A stretch of DNA of 64,000 bases, from the NCBI GenBank assembly GCA_004556455.1, contig SFGY01000008.1, positions 31,999 through 95,998 of the forward strand, read 5' to 3'. A program made the position numbers and the translations under genes. The notes beneath the pieces were generated by a model. The model searched no databases, was not told the DNA's origin, and saw nothing but the letters and a program-made list of their open reading frames with translations. Source of the DNA: Clostridiales bacterium (GTDB lineage: Bacteria > Bacillota > Clostridia > Saccharofermentanales > DTU023). This document shows positions 1 through 8,366 of this stretch, in pieces (positions within the stretch are counted from its first letter, which is position 1; every line of letters begins with the position of its first letter).

Positions 1-1116
1 AGGGGTGTAAACCTCTTCAACTCTGCCGCAGTGGCGGGTGACCGCAATTTCCACCGCCCAGGAGGCGAGGGCGTCATCAAGGCGCTGCAGTTTGTCATTA
101 TCCGGCAATTTATCTTTATGTTTGATGAACTCTTCACTCAGTGAGAGCACTTCGTCTTCGGACAGTCCGGCACGCTCAGCCACTTTGTCGCAGCCTGCCG
201 CTTCGAGAATACCACCGAGGCTGTAGCGCATGCCGATATCCCCTTCTACGGTTCTCTTTTCACGAGGTTCCGGCAGTCCTTTGAGGACGGTGGTCATATC
301 ACGCGGCGCTCCATCGGAAATGGAATAAACGTCCGTGGTCGCTCCCCCCGGATCGACGGCGATGAGATCGCCAATGCCCTCCTCTCCGGCCGTTCCCTGA
401 GACAGCAGCTTGACTGCTGCCAGCACAGCCGCCGGGGTGGGCATCACAATATCGGAAATCATGCTGCTGACTGAACTGAGGCCCTTGGCCTTGACAATCT
501 CCCGGAGAAAGATCTCACGGATCAGATCCTGCACGGGTTTAATATTCAATTCGTCCAGCCGCGGCATGACATTGGGACAGAGCGTAAACTCTTTTCCGGC
601 AGCACTCAGGATGTTTTTAATTTTCCTGCCGGCAGAACGATTTCCAGCCACAAGGATCGGAGCCGTGATTGAGCTTTCAGCAAGAACTTCGGCGTTTTCA
701 AGGATACAGGCGCTGTTGCCGCCGTCCGTCCCACCGGTAAGCAGAAAAATATCCGGTTTCATGGCTTCCAGCTCTTCCCTGTCTTCGTCAGTCATTTCAT
801 GGTCGTAAACGCGAATGACTTTGGCCCCTGCCCCCAGAGCCGCCGTGCGCGCCGCTTCGGCCGTCAGCTCGGGCACCAGGCCGGAAACCGCCATACGCAG
901 GCCTCCTGCTGCACTGGAACAGGCTTTAATCTCCACAATCTCAAGTTCGTTGACCTGAGCCTGCAGCCGTTCCAAAGCAAGCTTAAACCCATCGTTAATG
1001 TCGCTCTCCACCGTCGTGAAGGCTGCGGCCGTACCGATCAGCTCTTCTTTTTCCGGATCGACTGCCGTGACTTTGGTAAAGGTGCTGCCAAAATCGCAGA
1101 GCAGAATAGCCTTCAT
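1..1116 (-). CDS. glmL: Glutamate mutase accessory protein GlmL/MutL (partial, C-terminus off the left edge)
   Basis: About 372 N-terminal residues are visible; the C-terminus lies beyond position 1. The start CTTCAT-complement ATG at 1116 overlaps the TGA of glmS (ATGA), so the two are translationally coupled. The N-terminus carries an ASKHA-type phosphate motif (CDFGSTFTK, about residues 7-15), and further on there is LLTGGTDGG and a second phosphate-binding motif DPGGATTDVYS near residue 255. This pattern fits the MutL/GlmL family, which sits between the small and large subunits of adenosylcobalamin-dependent glutamate mutase and is thought to reactivate or protect the enzyme. The catalytic large subunit gene (glmE) is expected just left of the window; that is inference. 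Confidence 0.88.
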   Translation of the reverse strand, partial: MKAILLCDFGSTFTKVTAVDPEKEELIGTAAAFTTVESDINDGFKLALERLQAQVNELEIVEIKACSSAAGGLRMAVSGLVPELTAEAARTAALGAGAKVIRVYDHEMTDEDREELEAMKPDIFLLTGGTDGGNSACILENAEVLAESSITAPILVAGNRSAGRKIKNILSAAGKEFTLCPNVMPRLDELNIKPVQDLIREIFLREIVKAKGLSSVSSMISDIVMPTPAAVLAAVKLLSQGTAGEEGIGDLIAVDPGGATTDVYSISDGAPRDMTTVLKGLPEPREKRTVEGDIGMRYSLGGILEAAGCDKVAERAGLSEDEVLSLSEEFIKHKDKLPDNDKLQRLDDALASWAVEIAVTRHCGRVEEVYTP

Positions 1117-1601
1117 CAGAGCTTTTCCTCCATCATGGCTTCGAGATCTTCTTCGCTCATGCTGCCCTCATCCGGGCCATCATCCTGAACGCCAAGATCC
1201 AGTTTGAGACAGCGAATGGTTTCTTCGGGCGGGGTACTCGGCGGGAAAACCCGGTTAAAGCCCATGGCATGAAAGCGAGCTTCAACATCCTTAAAATCCT
1301 GTTTGCCTACGACAATGTTCCCGCCGCAATAGAGCAGGATATCTCCCAGACCGGCCTCATCGCATTTTTCCCGGAGACCGCGGCAGTCCAGTTCGCCGTG
1401 GCCATAGAGTGAAGAAATGACAATCGCATCCGCCGCTGTCTCAACAGCTGCCGCAATGTATTCCTCCTGTGATACCATGACGCCGAGATTTGTGACGTCA
1501 AAGCCGGCTTCCCGGAAGGCGAAATCCAGAATGCGGATCCCCACAGCGTGGACATCCGCTCCGATGACCCCAATCACCAGTTTTTTCCCATTGTGTTTCA
1601 T
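1116..1601 (-). CDS. glmS: Methylaspartate (glutamate) mutase, sigma subunit, B12-binding
   Basis: This 161-residue protein is the cobalamin-binding subunit of glutamate mutase, which interconverts glutamate and threo-3-methylaspartate in the cytoplasm. It shows the base-off/His-on B12 signature D16-x-H18-x-x-G21, followed by the SSLYG and GGN motifs of the B12-binding Rossmann fold. The usual length is near 137 residues; the extra part is an acidic tail after about residue 138 (DDGPDEGSMSEEDLE). The gene lies 25 nt downstream of the GntR regulator and its stop overlaps the glmL start. It should not be confused with glucosamine-6-phosphate synthase, which shares the symbol. Confidence 0.93.
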   Translation of the reverse strand: MKHNGKKLVIGVIGADVHAVGIRILDFAFREAGFDVTNLGVMVSQEEYIAAAVETAADAIVISSLYGHGELDCRGLREKCDEAGLGDILLYCGGNIVVGKQDFKDVEARFHAMGFNRVFPPSTPPEETIRCLKLDLGVQDDGPDEGSMSEEDLEAMMEEKL

Positions 1602-1626
1602 GCTTGCTTCCTTTCAAACGGGTGTA

Positions 1627-2688
1627 TCACCCTTTTCTGGAGTCCTGACACTGACGTCTCTGTTCTCCCATAGCTTCAAGCTCCTCGCGAATGCGGGTGA
1701 GTGACGCGCGTTCACAATCCATACGGAAGAGGATCAGCTCCCCTCCCCGACGGACAAATTCCTTCAGGGCCGCATTCAGCTCCTGCTGAATAAAGCCCAT
1801 ATACTCCGCAGGCACCAGGATAACTTCCTTGTCCTGTATGAAGTTAAAGATATCTTTATCATGAAAAAGTTTGAGTTCAGGATGCTGACTCAGGTGAGCA
1901 TAGTTGACACAGGCTTCCATAAGCTCACCGCCGTAAGTTCGCGACAAGCTGAGTATGCCGACCTTGCGGTCTTCTGGCAGCCGGGCCAGACTGATCAGAC
2001 TGAGGGGACTGGCGCAGAGGCCCAGCAAAAAAAGTCGGGAACGGCTGCCCCTGCTTCTCTCCTGGAGTTTTATGGCACGATAGACTTCTTCCGTGGCGAC
2101 CACCGCATCAAAATCTTCTGTGGAAATCCGACCTGCCAGCAAGTCATCAAAAGGAGTGGCGAATAATTCAAGGTCCGGCAGAGCCGAAAAGGCATTGAGC
2201 ATGATCGAGCGTTCTTCCGGGCTATTAGCCACGAGCATGATGGAGAGATCTTCGCTGTGTTCATCGCGTTCGCGCAGTTTAAGTTCCAGAAAAATTTGAA
2301 TTTCCCGGCGCCGGAAGCCCAGATCGTTCAACTCATCCAGCATCTTGTCGATGGCTCCCATGGCCTGCTCCTTGCTGGAAAGTTCCACGCTTCCTTTATC
2401 AGGAAGATACGTCACAAAGCTTCCCTTGCCCTGGGTGAGGCTGACCAGGCCTTCCTGCTCCAGCCGGTTGTAGGCATGCTTCACCGTACCGCGGGACAGA
2501 CTCAGGCCGGCGGCCAGTTCACGCACAGTCGGCAGGCGGCTGCCATCCGGCAGTTTTTCGCTTTGGATCAACTGTCCGATGCCTGTCGCCAGCTCCATGT
2601 AGATAGGCTGGGTTCCGCTCTGCAAAGAACAGGGCGTGAGTGCTTCCCGGATCAGGTTCAGATTTTCTTCTGAAGAAACTCGCTGCAC
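1627..2688 (-). CDS. GntR-family transcriptional regulator with a long C-terminal domain
   Basis: A 353-residue protein starting at a GTG (2688) with GAGGAAGG just upstream. Residues about 25-95 form a GntR winged helix (IYMELATGIGQLI, GSRLPTVRELA, LSRGTVKHAYNRLEQEGLV). The remaining 250 residues do not resemble the aminotransferase, UTRA or FadR effector domains; alternating strands and helices such as LSIMLVANSPEE and DAVVATEEVYRAI suggest a Rossmann or periplasmic-binding-like fold, but this is only an impression. It lies between the fumarase/mesaconase genes and glmS in the same operon, so it probably controls this operon, perhaps through the TTGTA inverted repeats at 4258-4304. Confidence 0.8.
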   Translation of the reverse strand: MQRVSSEENLNLIREALTPCSLQSGTQPIYMELATGIGQLIQSEKLPDGSRLPTVRELAAGLSLSRGTVKHAYNRLEQEGLVSLTQGKGSFVTYLPDKGSVELSSKEQAMGAIDKMLDELNDLGFRRREIQIFLELKLRERDEHSEDLSIMLVANSPEERSIMLNAFSALPDLELFATPFDDLLAGRISTEDFDAVVATEEVYRAIKLQERSRGSRSRLFLLGLCASPLSLISLARLPEDRKVGILSLSRTYGGELMEACVNYAHLSQHPELKLFHDKDIFNFIQDKEVILVPAEYMGFIQQELNAALKEFVRRGGELILFRMDCERASLTRIREELEAMGEQRRQCQDSRKG

Positions 2689-2696
2689 AGCCTTCC

Positions 2697-3260
2697 TCAG
2701 CTTCCCTGCTGCTCATTCAGCCAGTTTTGGGGACCTTCTTCATAAAGATTATGGCCCTCACAGTCGATGAGAACAAGCAAAGGCATCTCTTCAACACGAA
2801 GTCTCCTGACCGCTTCAGCCCCAAGATCAGGATAGGCAATGATCTCTGCTTCCTTGATGGATTTGGCCAGCAGCGCTCCCGCGCCTCCAACCGCACCCAG
2901 ATATACGGCTCCAGCCTCTTTCATCGCTGCAATGACTTCGGCATTGCGCTTGCCCTTGCCGATCATGCCGAGCTGACCGAGCTTCAATAAGCTGGGTGCG
3001 TAGGCGTCCATGCGGTAGGAGGTGGTAGGGCCGGCAGAACCGATGACGTGCCCGGGAGCGGCAGGTGACGGGCCAACATAATAGATAACTGAACCCTCGA
3101 TGGGGAAAGGCAGCTCTCCGCCCTGCTCAAGCGTCTCAACGAAGCGCTTGTGCGCGGCGTCACGCGCCGTGTAGATGATGCCGGACAGATAGACCCGATC
3201 GCCGCATTTGAGCTGGCGTGTCTGCTCTTTTGTCAAAGGTGCAGAAATATGATGTTCCAT
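2697..3260 (-). CDS. Class I fumarase-type hydro-lyase, beta subunit (fumarase or mesaconase)
   Basis: A 187-residue protein matching the C-terminal half of two-subunit iron-sulfur fumarate hydratases: it has GDRVYLSGIIYTARDAAHKR near the start, then YYVGPSPA, GSAGPTTSYRMD, GKG and GAVGGAGALL. Its ATG shares one base with the TGA of the alpha subunit (TGATG), and GGAGG lies just upstream. Known family members hydrate fumarate to malate, L-tartrate to oxaloacetate, or mesaconate to citramalate. Because the gene is in an operon with glutamate mutase, mesaconate hydration in the methylaspartate pathway is a reasonable inferred role; sequence alone does not separate the activities. Confidence 0.88.
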   Translation of the reverse strand: MEHHISAPLTKEQTRQLKCGDRVYLSGIIYTARDAAHKRFVETLEQGGELPFPIEGSVIYYVGPSPAAPGHVIGSAGPTTSYRMDAYAPSLLKLGQLGMIGKGKRNAEVIAAMKEAGAVYLGAVGGAGALLAKSIKEAEIIAYPDLGAEAVRRLRVEEMPLLVLIDCEGHNLYEEGPQNWLNEQQGS

Positions 3261-4099
3261 CAGAGAACCTCCGTGACATGGCGAGTCGCATGGCAGTTGA
3301 TATTGACGGCAACCGGCAGACCGGCGATATGTGTGGGCAGCACTTCGATATGAACAGCCAGGGCCGTCGTTAAACCCCCGTAGCCCTGAGGACCGATGCC
3401 CAGACGATTGATGCTTTCAAGAAGCTCCTGCTCGAGCCCGGCATAGTAGGGATCCGGATTGTGCTGACCAAGCTCTCGCAGCAGCGCTTCTTTGGCCAGC
3501 AGGCAGGACTTATCAAAATTACCGCCGATACCCACACCCACGACCGTAGGCGGACAGGGGTTAGGTCCGGCCTCCCGGACCGTCTCCAGAATAAAGGCTT
3601 TTACCCCTTCGAGACCATCCGAAGGTTTCAGCATTTTCTGGCGGCTCATATTTTCGCTGCCAAAACCTTTAGGCGCGACCGTCAATTTGATTTTATCGCC
3701 CGGCACAAGTTTCAGGTAAAGCATGGCAGGCGTATTATCGCGCGTATTCTCGCGGCGCAGCGGATCGCGCACGATGCTCTTGCGCAGATAGCCCTCAACA
3801 TAGCCCTGGCGCACACCCTCATTGACCGCTGCTTCAAGATCGCCAATGAGATGAACCTCCTGCCCCAGCTCCAGGAAAACCAGCGCCATGCCCGTATCCT
3901 GGCACATGGGGACCTGATCAGTCTCAGCAATCTTCACATTCTGCAGGATATCGTCCAGCGCCGCTACCCCGATAGCGGATGTCTCACTGGTCCGCGCGGC
4001 TTTGAGGCATTTGCGCACATCCTCAGGGAGAACCCGGTTGGCCTTTATGCACATCTCTCTGATTGGAGCCACAAGCTCACTTACTGGAAATTCTCTCAT
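3260..4099 (-). CDS. Class I fumarase-type hydro-lyase, alpha subunit (fumarase or mesaconase)
   Basis: A 279-residue [4Fe-4S] hydro-lyase alpha subunit. The three cluster cysteines are visible in the expected surroundings: VPMCQDTGMA near residue 64, GPNPCPPTVVGVGIGG near residue 180, and INCHATRH near the C-terminus. The start at 4099 has GGGAGG seven bases upstream. It is the first gene of the operon behind the promoter at 4268-4296. Together with the downstream beta subunit it should form an oxygen-sensitive hydratase in the cytoplasm. The operon context points to mesaconase in glutamate fermentation rather than, or in addition to, fumarase. Confidence 0.9.
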   Translation of the reverse strand: MREFPVSELVAPIREMCIKANRVLPEDVRKCLKAARTSETSAIGVAALDDILQNVKIAETDQVPMCQDTGMALVFLELGQEVHLIGDLEAAVNEGVRQGYVEGYLRKSIVRDPLRRENTRDNTPAMLYLKLVPGDKIKLTVAPKGFGSENMSRQKMLKPSDGLEGVKAFILETVREAGPNPCPPTVVGVGIGGNFDKSCLLAKEALLRELGQHNPDPYYAGLEQELLESINRLGIGPQGYGGLTTALAVHIEVLPTHIAGLPVAVNINCHATRHVTEVL

Positions 4100-4257
4100 T
4101 CTTTGTCCTCCCTGTACTACCGCGATTCTCCAAGCAGGGCCTTCTCCTGTCCACAGATCGGTGTTGGGCCTCCTGCGGATCAGACTGTGAAAGCTATGGC
4201 CCTGCAGGCAGAGCCCCGGCGATGTCCTTTCGACGCAAACTACCGCCCTTCACGCAC

Positions 4258-4304
4258 TTGTACTGATACAATATATCAATTTGTACCACTGTGCAATAGT
4301 ACAA
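4258..4304 (-). promoter_or_regulatory. Promoter of the fumarase/glutamate mutase operon with two inverted repeats
   Basis: On the minus strand TTGCAC (4291-4296) and TATTGT (4268-4273) are 17 bases apart, a good sigma-A-type promoter. Two inverted repeats overlap it. TTGTA-N4-TACAA at 4258-4271 overlaps the -10 and start region, and TTGTAC-N12-GTACAA at 4281-4304 encloses the -35. The shared TTGTA half-sites suggest two operator sites for a dimeric repressor, most simply the GntR protein encoded in the operon. The untranslated leader would be about 160 nt; I recognise no riboswitch in it. Confidence 0.65.
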
Positions 4305-4405
4305 GTTATTTTTTCATTTCCAGTAGCGATCAGCTTCTTCGCTTAAGAGGTCAGCAGGTTTTTTGCCGGGAATTGCGGCTTGTCATCGCGGCAGGAGAAG
4401 TCGTT

Positions 4406-4471
4406 CAAAAAAAGAAAAAAATATAAAAGTAAAAGCGCCCGACTCCTGTGTTTCCACGGGAGGCCGGACGC
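4406..4471 (-). terminator. Intrinsic terminator downstream of htrA
   Basis: A long GC-rich hairpin (arms about 4435-4450 and 4455-4471, loop around TTT) is followed on the minus strand by an interrupted T-rich run of almost 30 bases (4406-4434). It ends the htrA transcript and separates it from the fumarase operon. Confidence 0.85.
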
Positions 4472-4573
4472 CGGAAAAGAATCTGATCACGTTCTGACAA
4501 TATAAAGTGAGCTGCCGTATTTTTCAGAAAGACCGTACCAGACACGTCAATTGATCTTTGGCAGAAAATGGCA

Positions 4574-6031
4574 TCAACTGGACTTGATTTGGCGTGACTT
4601 CTCCTTACCTGTTTTACTGCGGATCCGTTTCTGAGCTTTCAGGCATGTCGGGCGTCTCATCGTCGGCACTTTGCTCCTCAGAATCTGGCTCATCGGGGCT
4701 TTGCTTGCCGGATAGTAGACCACTTTGACCTCGTCGCCAACGTGCATCTCCTGCTTTAGCAGCTGGATGGCGGAAATCGTATCGACACTGTGACCGTCAA
4801 TCTCGACGACGAAGTCATTGGCCCTGAGGCCCGCTTCGTCAGCTGAACTTCCCTTGACCACATTGGTCAGAAGAACGCCCGGACGGTCCGCCAGCTTATA
4901 GTAGCGGGCATAGTCGGAGTCGAGACCCTGGCCGCTGAAGCCGAAGAACACCCGATCCTGAACATAACCGACCTTCATAAGGGATTCGAGCACGGGGCGG
5001 GCTACGTTGGAGGGAATCGCGAAGGCGATGCCATCAAAGCTCTGCCCCCCGCCATCATTGTTAAGTTTAGCAGTGTTGACGCCGATGACTTCGCCAAAGC
5101 TGTTAAAGAGGGCTCCACCTGAGTTGCCACTGTTAATGGAGGCATCCGTCTGCAGCACCTTGAGTTGCGTTCCGCCGACATTGATATCGCGTTCCAGCGC
5201 TGAAATAATACCCGCCGTCACGCTGCCTTCGAGAATCCCTGCAGGGTTACCGATCGCCACAGCGAGTTCGCCCACAACCAATTTTGAAGAATCTCCCCAT
5301 TTCGCGTAAGGGAACTTCTCGCCATCTTTGGCTTCAATTTTGATGACAGCAAGATCAGAAAGAGGATCCCGGCCGACAATTTTGGCATCATAAAATTTAT
5401 CGCCATCCAGGCGGACCTGAATATTCCTTCCGTTTTCGATAACGTGGTTATTTGTGGCAATATACCCGTCCTCAGAGATAAGAAAACCGGAACCTGCAAC
5501 CGGCATGGATTGTGTGAAGAAGCCGAAGTTCTGCCTTTGTTCCGTCGTAATGGCCACCACAAAAGGCTTGCCAATTTTCGCAATATCCATGATGGAGAGA
5601 GGTTCTTTGTTCTGCTCTGAACTCTTTACAGCCGCAGCATAAACCGACATGTGGCGCTGGTTGCGAGTGACTTCATTGGAAAAAGTTTTTTGCAGCGCTC
5701 CTTCCTCGTTGAGCTTCAGCGCTTCATTTTCCCGGGACACTGCCTGCATTCCCTCTTTACTGACTTGCTCATGATCATGCCTGGCGAGCATAAAGCTGCG
5801 CATGCCAAAGGCTCCGATAAAGGCAAAGATCAAAGCAACACTGAGCAGGCTCGCGATAAGTCCTGCGCTGTAGCCGTGGCGCTTTTTTCTCCGGACATGG
5901 GTGGTCGCTTTCTCACGGTCATCCGGAACCCAGGAATAAACTCCTCCGCGGCATTCCGTCGAGTAGCAAGTGGGCTCTTCGGCCTGACCGTTAGCATGAA
6001 ACGAATACGATTGATAACGTTCATTTTCCAT
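4574..6031 (-). CDS. htrA: HtrA/DegP-type membrane serine protease with PDZ domain; possible C-terminal frameshift
   Basis: A 485-residue envelope protease. After a cytoplasmic stretch with a basic segment (RRKKRHG) there is one membrane anchor near residues 57-78. The trypsin-like domain keeps the whole triad: His in ATNNHVI, Asp in PLSDLAVIK, Ser in GNSGGALF. One PDZ domain follows (GVLLTNVVKGSSADEAGL). The start has GGAGGC nine bases upstream. The in-frame tail after VVYYPASK is basic and unlike typical ends, whereas the next frame reads an acidic tail ending at a TAA at 4614; a one-base change in the AAAG near 4710 would join them. The gene has its own terminator at 4406-4471. Confidence 0.9.
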   Translation of the reverse strand: MENERYQSYSFHANGQAEEPTCYSTECRGGVYSWVPDDREKATTHVRRKKRHGYSAGLIASLLSVALIFAFIGAFGMRSFMLARHDHEQVSKEGMQAVSRENEALKLNEEGALQKTFSNEVTRNQRHMSVYAAAVKSSEQNKEPLSIMDIAKIGKPFVVAITTEQRQNFGFFTQSMPVAGSGFLISEDGYIATNNHVIENGRNIQVRLDGDKFYDAKIVGRDPLSDLAVIKIEAKDGEKFPYAKWGDSSKLVVGELAVAIGNPAGILEGSVTAGIISALERDINVGGTQLKVLQTDASINSGNSGGALFNSFGEVIGVNTAKLNNDGGGQSFDGIAFAIPSNVARPVLESLMKVGYVQDRVFFGFSGQGLDSDYARYYKLADRPGVLLTNVVKGSSADEAGLRANDFVVEIDGHSVDTISAIQLLKQEMHVGDEVKVVYYPASKAPMSQILRSKVPTMRRPTCLKAQKRIRSKTGKEKSRQIKSS

Positions 6032-6254
6032 AGAAAAAAGCCTCCGCTTTTAAAATATATTTTCCTATCGCCTGCCTGATTTCAGATCTTTCAAACAGGC
6101 GGAATGTGCTTCAGCAGAATCCCTGCCGACTGAGGATCTTCTCCTCCCCATATTCTGACTGCCATTTTAGCGAGTTAAATTGAAAAGGAAAGCACAGGAT
6201 TGCGAAAGACTGCGATGGTTTTGTGAAATAATGTGAACTTTCGCGACGGAGCAC

Positions 6255-6857
6255 TTAAAACTGAATGCGCTCGGGGTAAAAACGTCGAATCACAAAATAA
6301 TCGATCATGCGCTGCAGGCGTTTGATGAGATAAAAGTACAGCAAAGGCAGATAAATCAGGAGAAGAAGAAAAGCCAGAAGAGCGACGCCAACGGTCAAGG
6401 CTGAGAAAACCACACTGGCCAGAGTAGCAGTAATGCCACCCAGGTAGCTGAAAAATTCGGCCAGGCGGTCAAGGAGGGTGTTCCCCACTTCACCAAAAGT
6501 CCCCAGCAAATCACCGGACTGACCCCCACCGCGTTCAAAAAGCAGCTTCACCGGAAAGGCCCAGGCACAAAAATACTGAAGGCCGTAAGCCAGCAGAATA
6601 AGAATTTTAATGGGCAGCGGTCGCGACGGATAGCGCGCGGCGAAAAAAGGCAAAGCGAAGAGAAAAAGCAGACCCATCAGCAAATAAAGCAAGGTGGGCA
6701 AAGGCAGCAAAAAATGCAGGGGCTTAGTGAAGAGGGCAAGAATGGCCGACGTTCCGGCAATAAAGCCTAAAAGCAGGTGAAATCCGACATGACTTCTGTC
6801 CTGATAATCGCTCTGAATCCACCAGGGTCCCAGAAAAGCGCCTTCCCAAAAATCCAC
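6255..6857 (-). CDS. Unrecognised membrane protein, about four transmembrane segments
   Basis: A 200-residue hydrophobic protein that I do not recognise. It starts at a GTG (6857) with AGGAGAGG upstream and follows the preceding 173-residue gene by 11 nt, so it is the last gene of the hprK-whiA operon. Hydrophobic segments lie near residues 23-43, 48-75, 80-105 and 145-178, and the C-terminus is basic (KRLQRMIDYFVIRRF). No catalytic motif is apparent. Confidence 0.7.
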   Translation of the reverse strand: MDFWEGAFLGPWWIQSDYQDRSHVGFHLLLGFIAGTSAILALFTKPLHFLLPLPTLLYLLMGLLFLFALPFFAARYPSRPLPIKILILLAYGLQYFCAWAFPVKLLFERGGGQSGDLLGTFGEVGNTLLDRLAEFFSYLGGITATLASVVFSALTVGVALLAFLLLLIYLPLLYFYLIKRLQRMIDYFVIRRFYPERIQF

Positions 6858-6868
6858 TGGAGCCTCTC

Positions 6869-7390
6869 CTAAAACTCAAAACTGCGGCGGCCAACCCGCT
6901 CCAGTTCGCGGGTAAAAGTCTTCCAGAAGGGATTGTCCTCTTCTTCCCCGCAAAGTTCACAAAAAGGTTCTTCTTCACCCTCAGAACCAAGACTGACATG
7001 CCATACGGGCCGATAGTTTTCGGGACTGAGTTCTCCATCCTCCCTCTTATTTTTAGAAATAAGAGAGATCAGACCTTCTTTGAGCGCCAACATCTTGTCT
7101 TCGGGAACCGCCCGGACAAAATCGTTGACCCAGCGATTGCTCTCCTTCCAGATCAGGAGGTGACGGGAAAAGTCCAGACGGACCAGCAGATAGCCGCGGC
7201 GAAAACGCGATAATTCACATTCAGCCCAGTCGATGCGCTTCCTCAGTGACTGCTTTTCATCCTGCGCCAGCTCGGCATCAGCAGAAGTCAAGGCAGACAA
7301 ACAGGCACGAAAGACCTCCGTCTTGCTCTCAAGCTGAACTGCCGCTGAACTTGCTAAACTCAATTCAAACCACCTTCCCATGTCAAGCAT
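6869..7390 (-). CDS. Unrecognised cytoplasmic protein with a CxxC pair
   Basis: A 173-residue soluble protein of unknown function. It is rich in charged helices in the first 120 residues and has a CELC pair in an acidic stretch near residue 142 that could bind metal. No strong ribosome-binding site precedes the ATG at 7390; a second ATG at 7381 is possible. It lies 28 nt after whiA and 11 nt before the membrane protein gene, so it is probably co-transcribed with both. The position in place of a usual whiA-operon gene makes an envelope or growth-control role possible, but this is not shown. Confidence 0.65.
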   Translation of the reverse strand: MLDMGRWFELSLASSAAVQLESKTEVFRACLSALTSADAELAQDEKQSLRKRIDWAECELSRFRRGYLLVRLDFSRHLLIWKESNRWVNDFVRAVPEDKMLALKEGLISLISKNKREDGELSPENYRPVWHVSLGSEGEEEPFCELCGEEEDNPFWKTFTRELERVGRRSFEF

Positions 7391-7418
7391 AATAAAGAGC
7401 GATAATGAAAACTGAGCC

Positions 7419-8366
7419 TTATTCTACCACAGTTTTGCTTCTCCTGAGTTCCTCTTCAGGAGGCAAAGCCTCAGCAAGGTCGAGCAGCTTTTTCAGGCGA
7501 TGATTCATGCCGGATTTACCAATCGGCGGATCCATCAGCCGGCCAAGTTCCAGTAAAGACAGTTCGGGATACTGGATGCGGGCCTCGGCTGCTTCTTTCA
7601 GGGCTTTGCTCAAAAGCTCATAGCTGTTGTCCTGCATGAGCCGGCGAATGGCCTCCCGCTGTTGGGCAGAGCTGTCGGCCAGACGTTGAGCGTTAGCGCT
7701 GTCACAATTGACCACTCGATTCACCTGGTTAAGCACCGATTTCTCCACACGCCACTCCTCAAAGAGCAGAAGCTCCTGATCAGCCTGCGCTCGCAGAAGA
7801 AAATCGGAGATCGTCTGCGCGTCTTTTCCGTAGAGCACCCAATACCCCTGGTGGCACAGGCTTCGCAAGTTCAGACCGGCCGACTTGAAAAAAGGCTGAA
7901 AGAAGTTGCGGGCTTTACGGCTTTGCAGAGAAAATTCCAGATGATAGGTTTCACGCGGATCACAAAGGGCGCCACAGGCCAGAAAAACTTCGGCCAGAAC
8001 AATAGCGATATGCTGGTTACGAACGTCTTCGCCCAGGCTGCTGTCAAAATAGCGTCTGCCCTCTCTCGCAAAGAGATTCAGGTCTTCACGAATGCGCCGG
8101 TTGATGTTGCGCTCATTGAGGCAGAGCGTGCTTTGCTCTTTGCCCCTTTTAAATTCGGGACGAACGCCATAGAGCGTGCTGATCTGCTCCATAAGAAGTT
8201 CAACAAACTCGGCCTGGCGGCTGGCAAAACGAAGATCCTGCCCACTGAAACGCAAGGCCGCAAGCCCTGCAGCAGAAAAAGCCAGGGTCCAGAGGCTTTC
8301 CTCCCTGCGAATTTTTTCAAGCAGGTGGGCACGGAGTTCGGAACTGAAAGAAGAAGCTGCTTTCAT
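7419..8366 (-). CDS. whiA: WhiA family DNA-binding regulator
   Basis: A 315-residue protein matching WhiA: an N-terminal LAGLIDADG-like homing-endonuclease fold without nuclease residues, and a C-terminal helix-turn-helix with the family motifs VNRVVNCDSANAQR and LGRLMDPPIGKSGMNHRLKKL. In other Gram-positive bacteria WhiA affects cell division, chromosome segregation or sporulation. The start overlaps the rapZ stop (ATGA), showing coupling. The usual yvcK gene between rapZ and whiA is absent here. Confidence 0.95.
   Translation of the reverse strand: MKAASSFSSELRAHLLEKIRREESLWTLAFSAAGLAALRFSGQDLRFASRQAEFVELLMEQISTLYGVRPEFKRGKEQSTLCLNERNINRRIREDLNLFAREGRRYFDSSLGEDVRNQHIAIVLAEVFLACGALCDPRETYHLEFSLQSRKARNFFQPFFKSAGLNLRSLCHQGYWVLYGKDAQTISDFLLRAQADQELLLFEEWRVEKSVLNQVNRVVNCDSANAQRLADSSAQQREAIRRLMQDNSYELLSKALKEAAEARIQYPELSLLELGRLMDPPIGKSGMNHRLKKLLDLAEALPPEEELRRSKTVVE

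Noticed and set aside
4100..4257. Cobalamin riboswitch in the leader of the B12-dependent glutamate mutase operon
   Set aside because: The leader is about 160 nt and I see no B12 box or the expected multi-stem core.
3461..4426. Long plus-strand open frame opposite the fumarase alpha gene
   Set aside because: Antisense shadow of a clear enzyme gene; the composition follows the opposite strand's codon bias.
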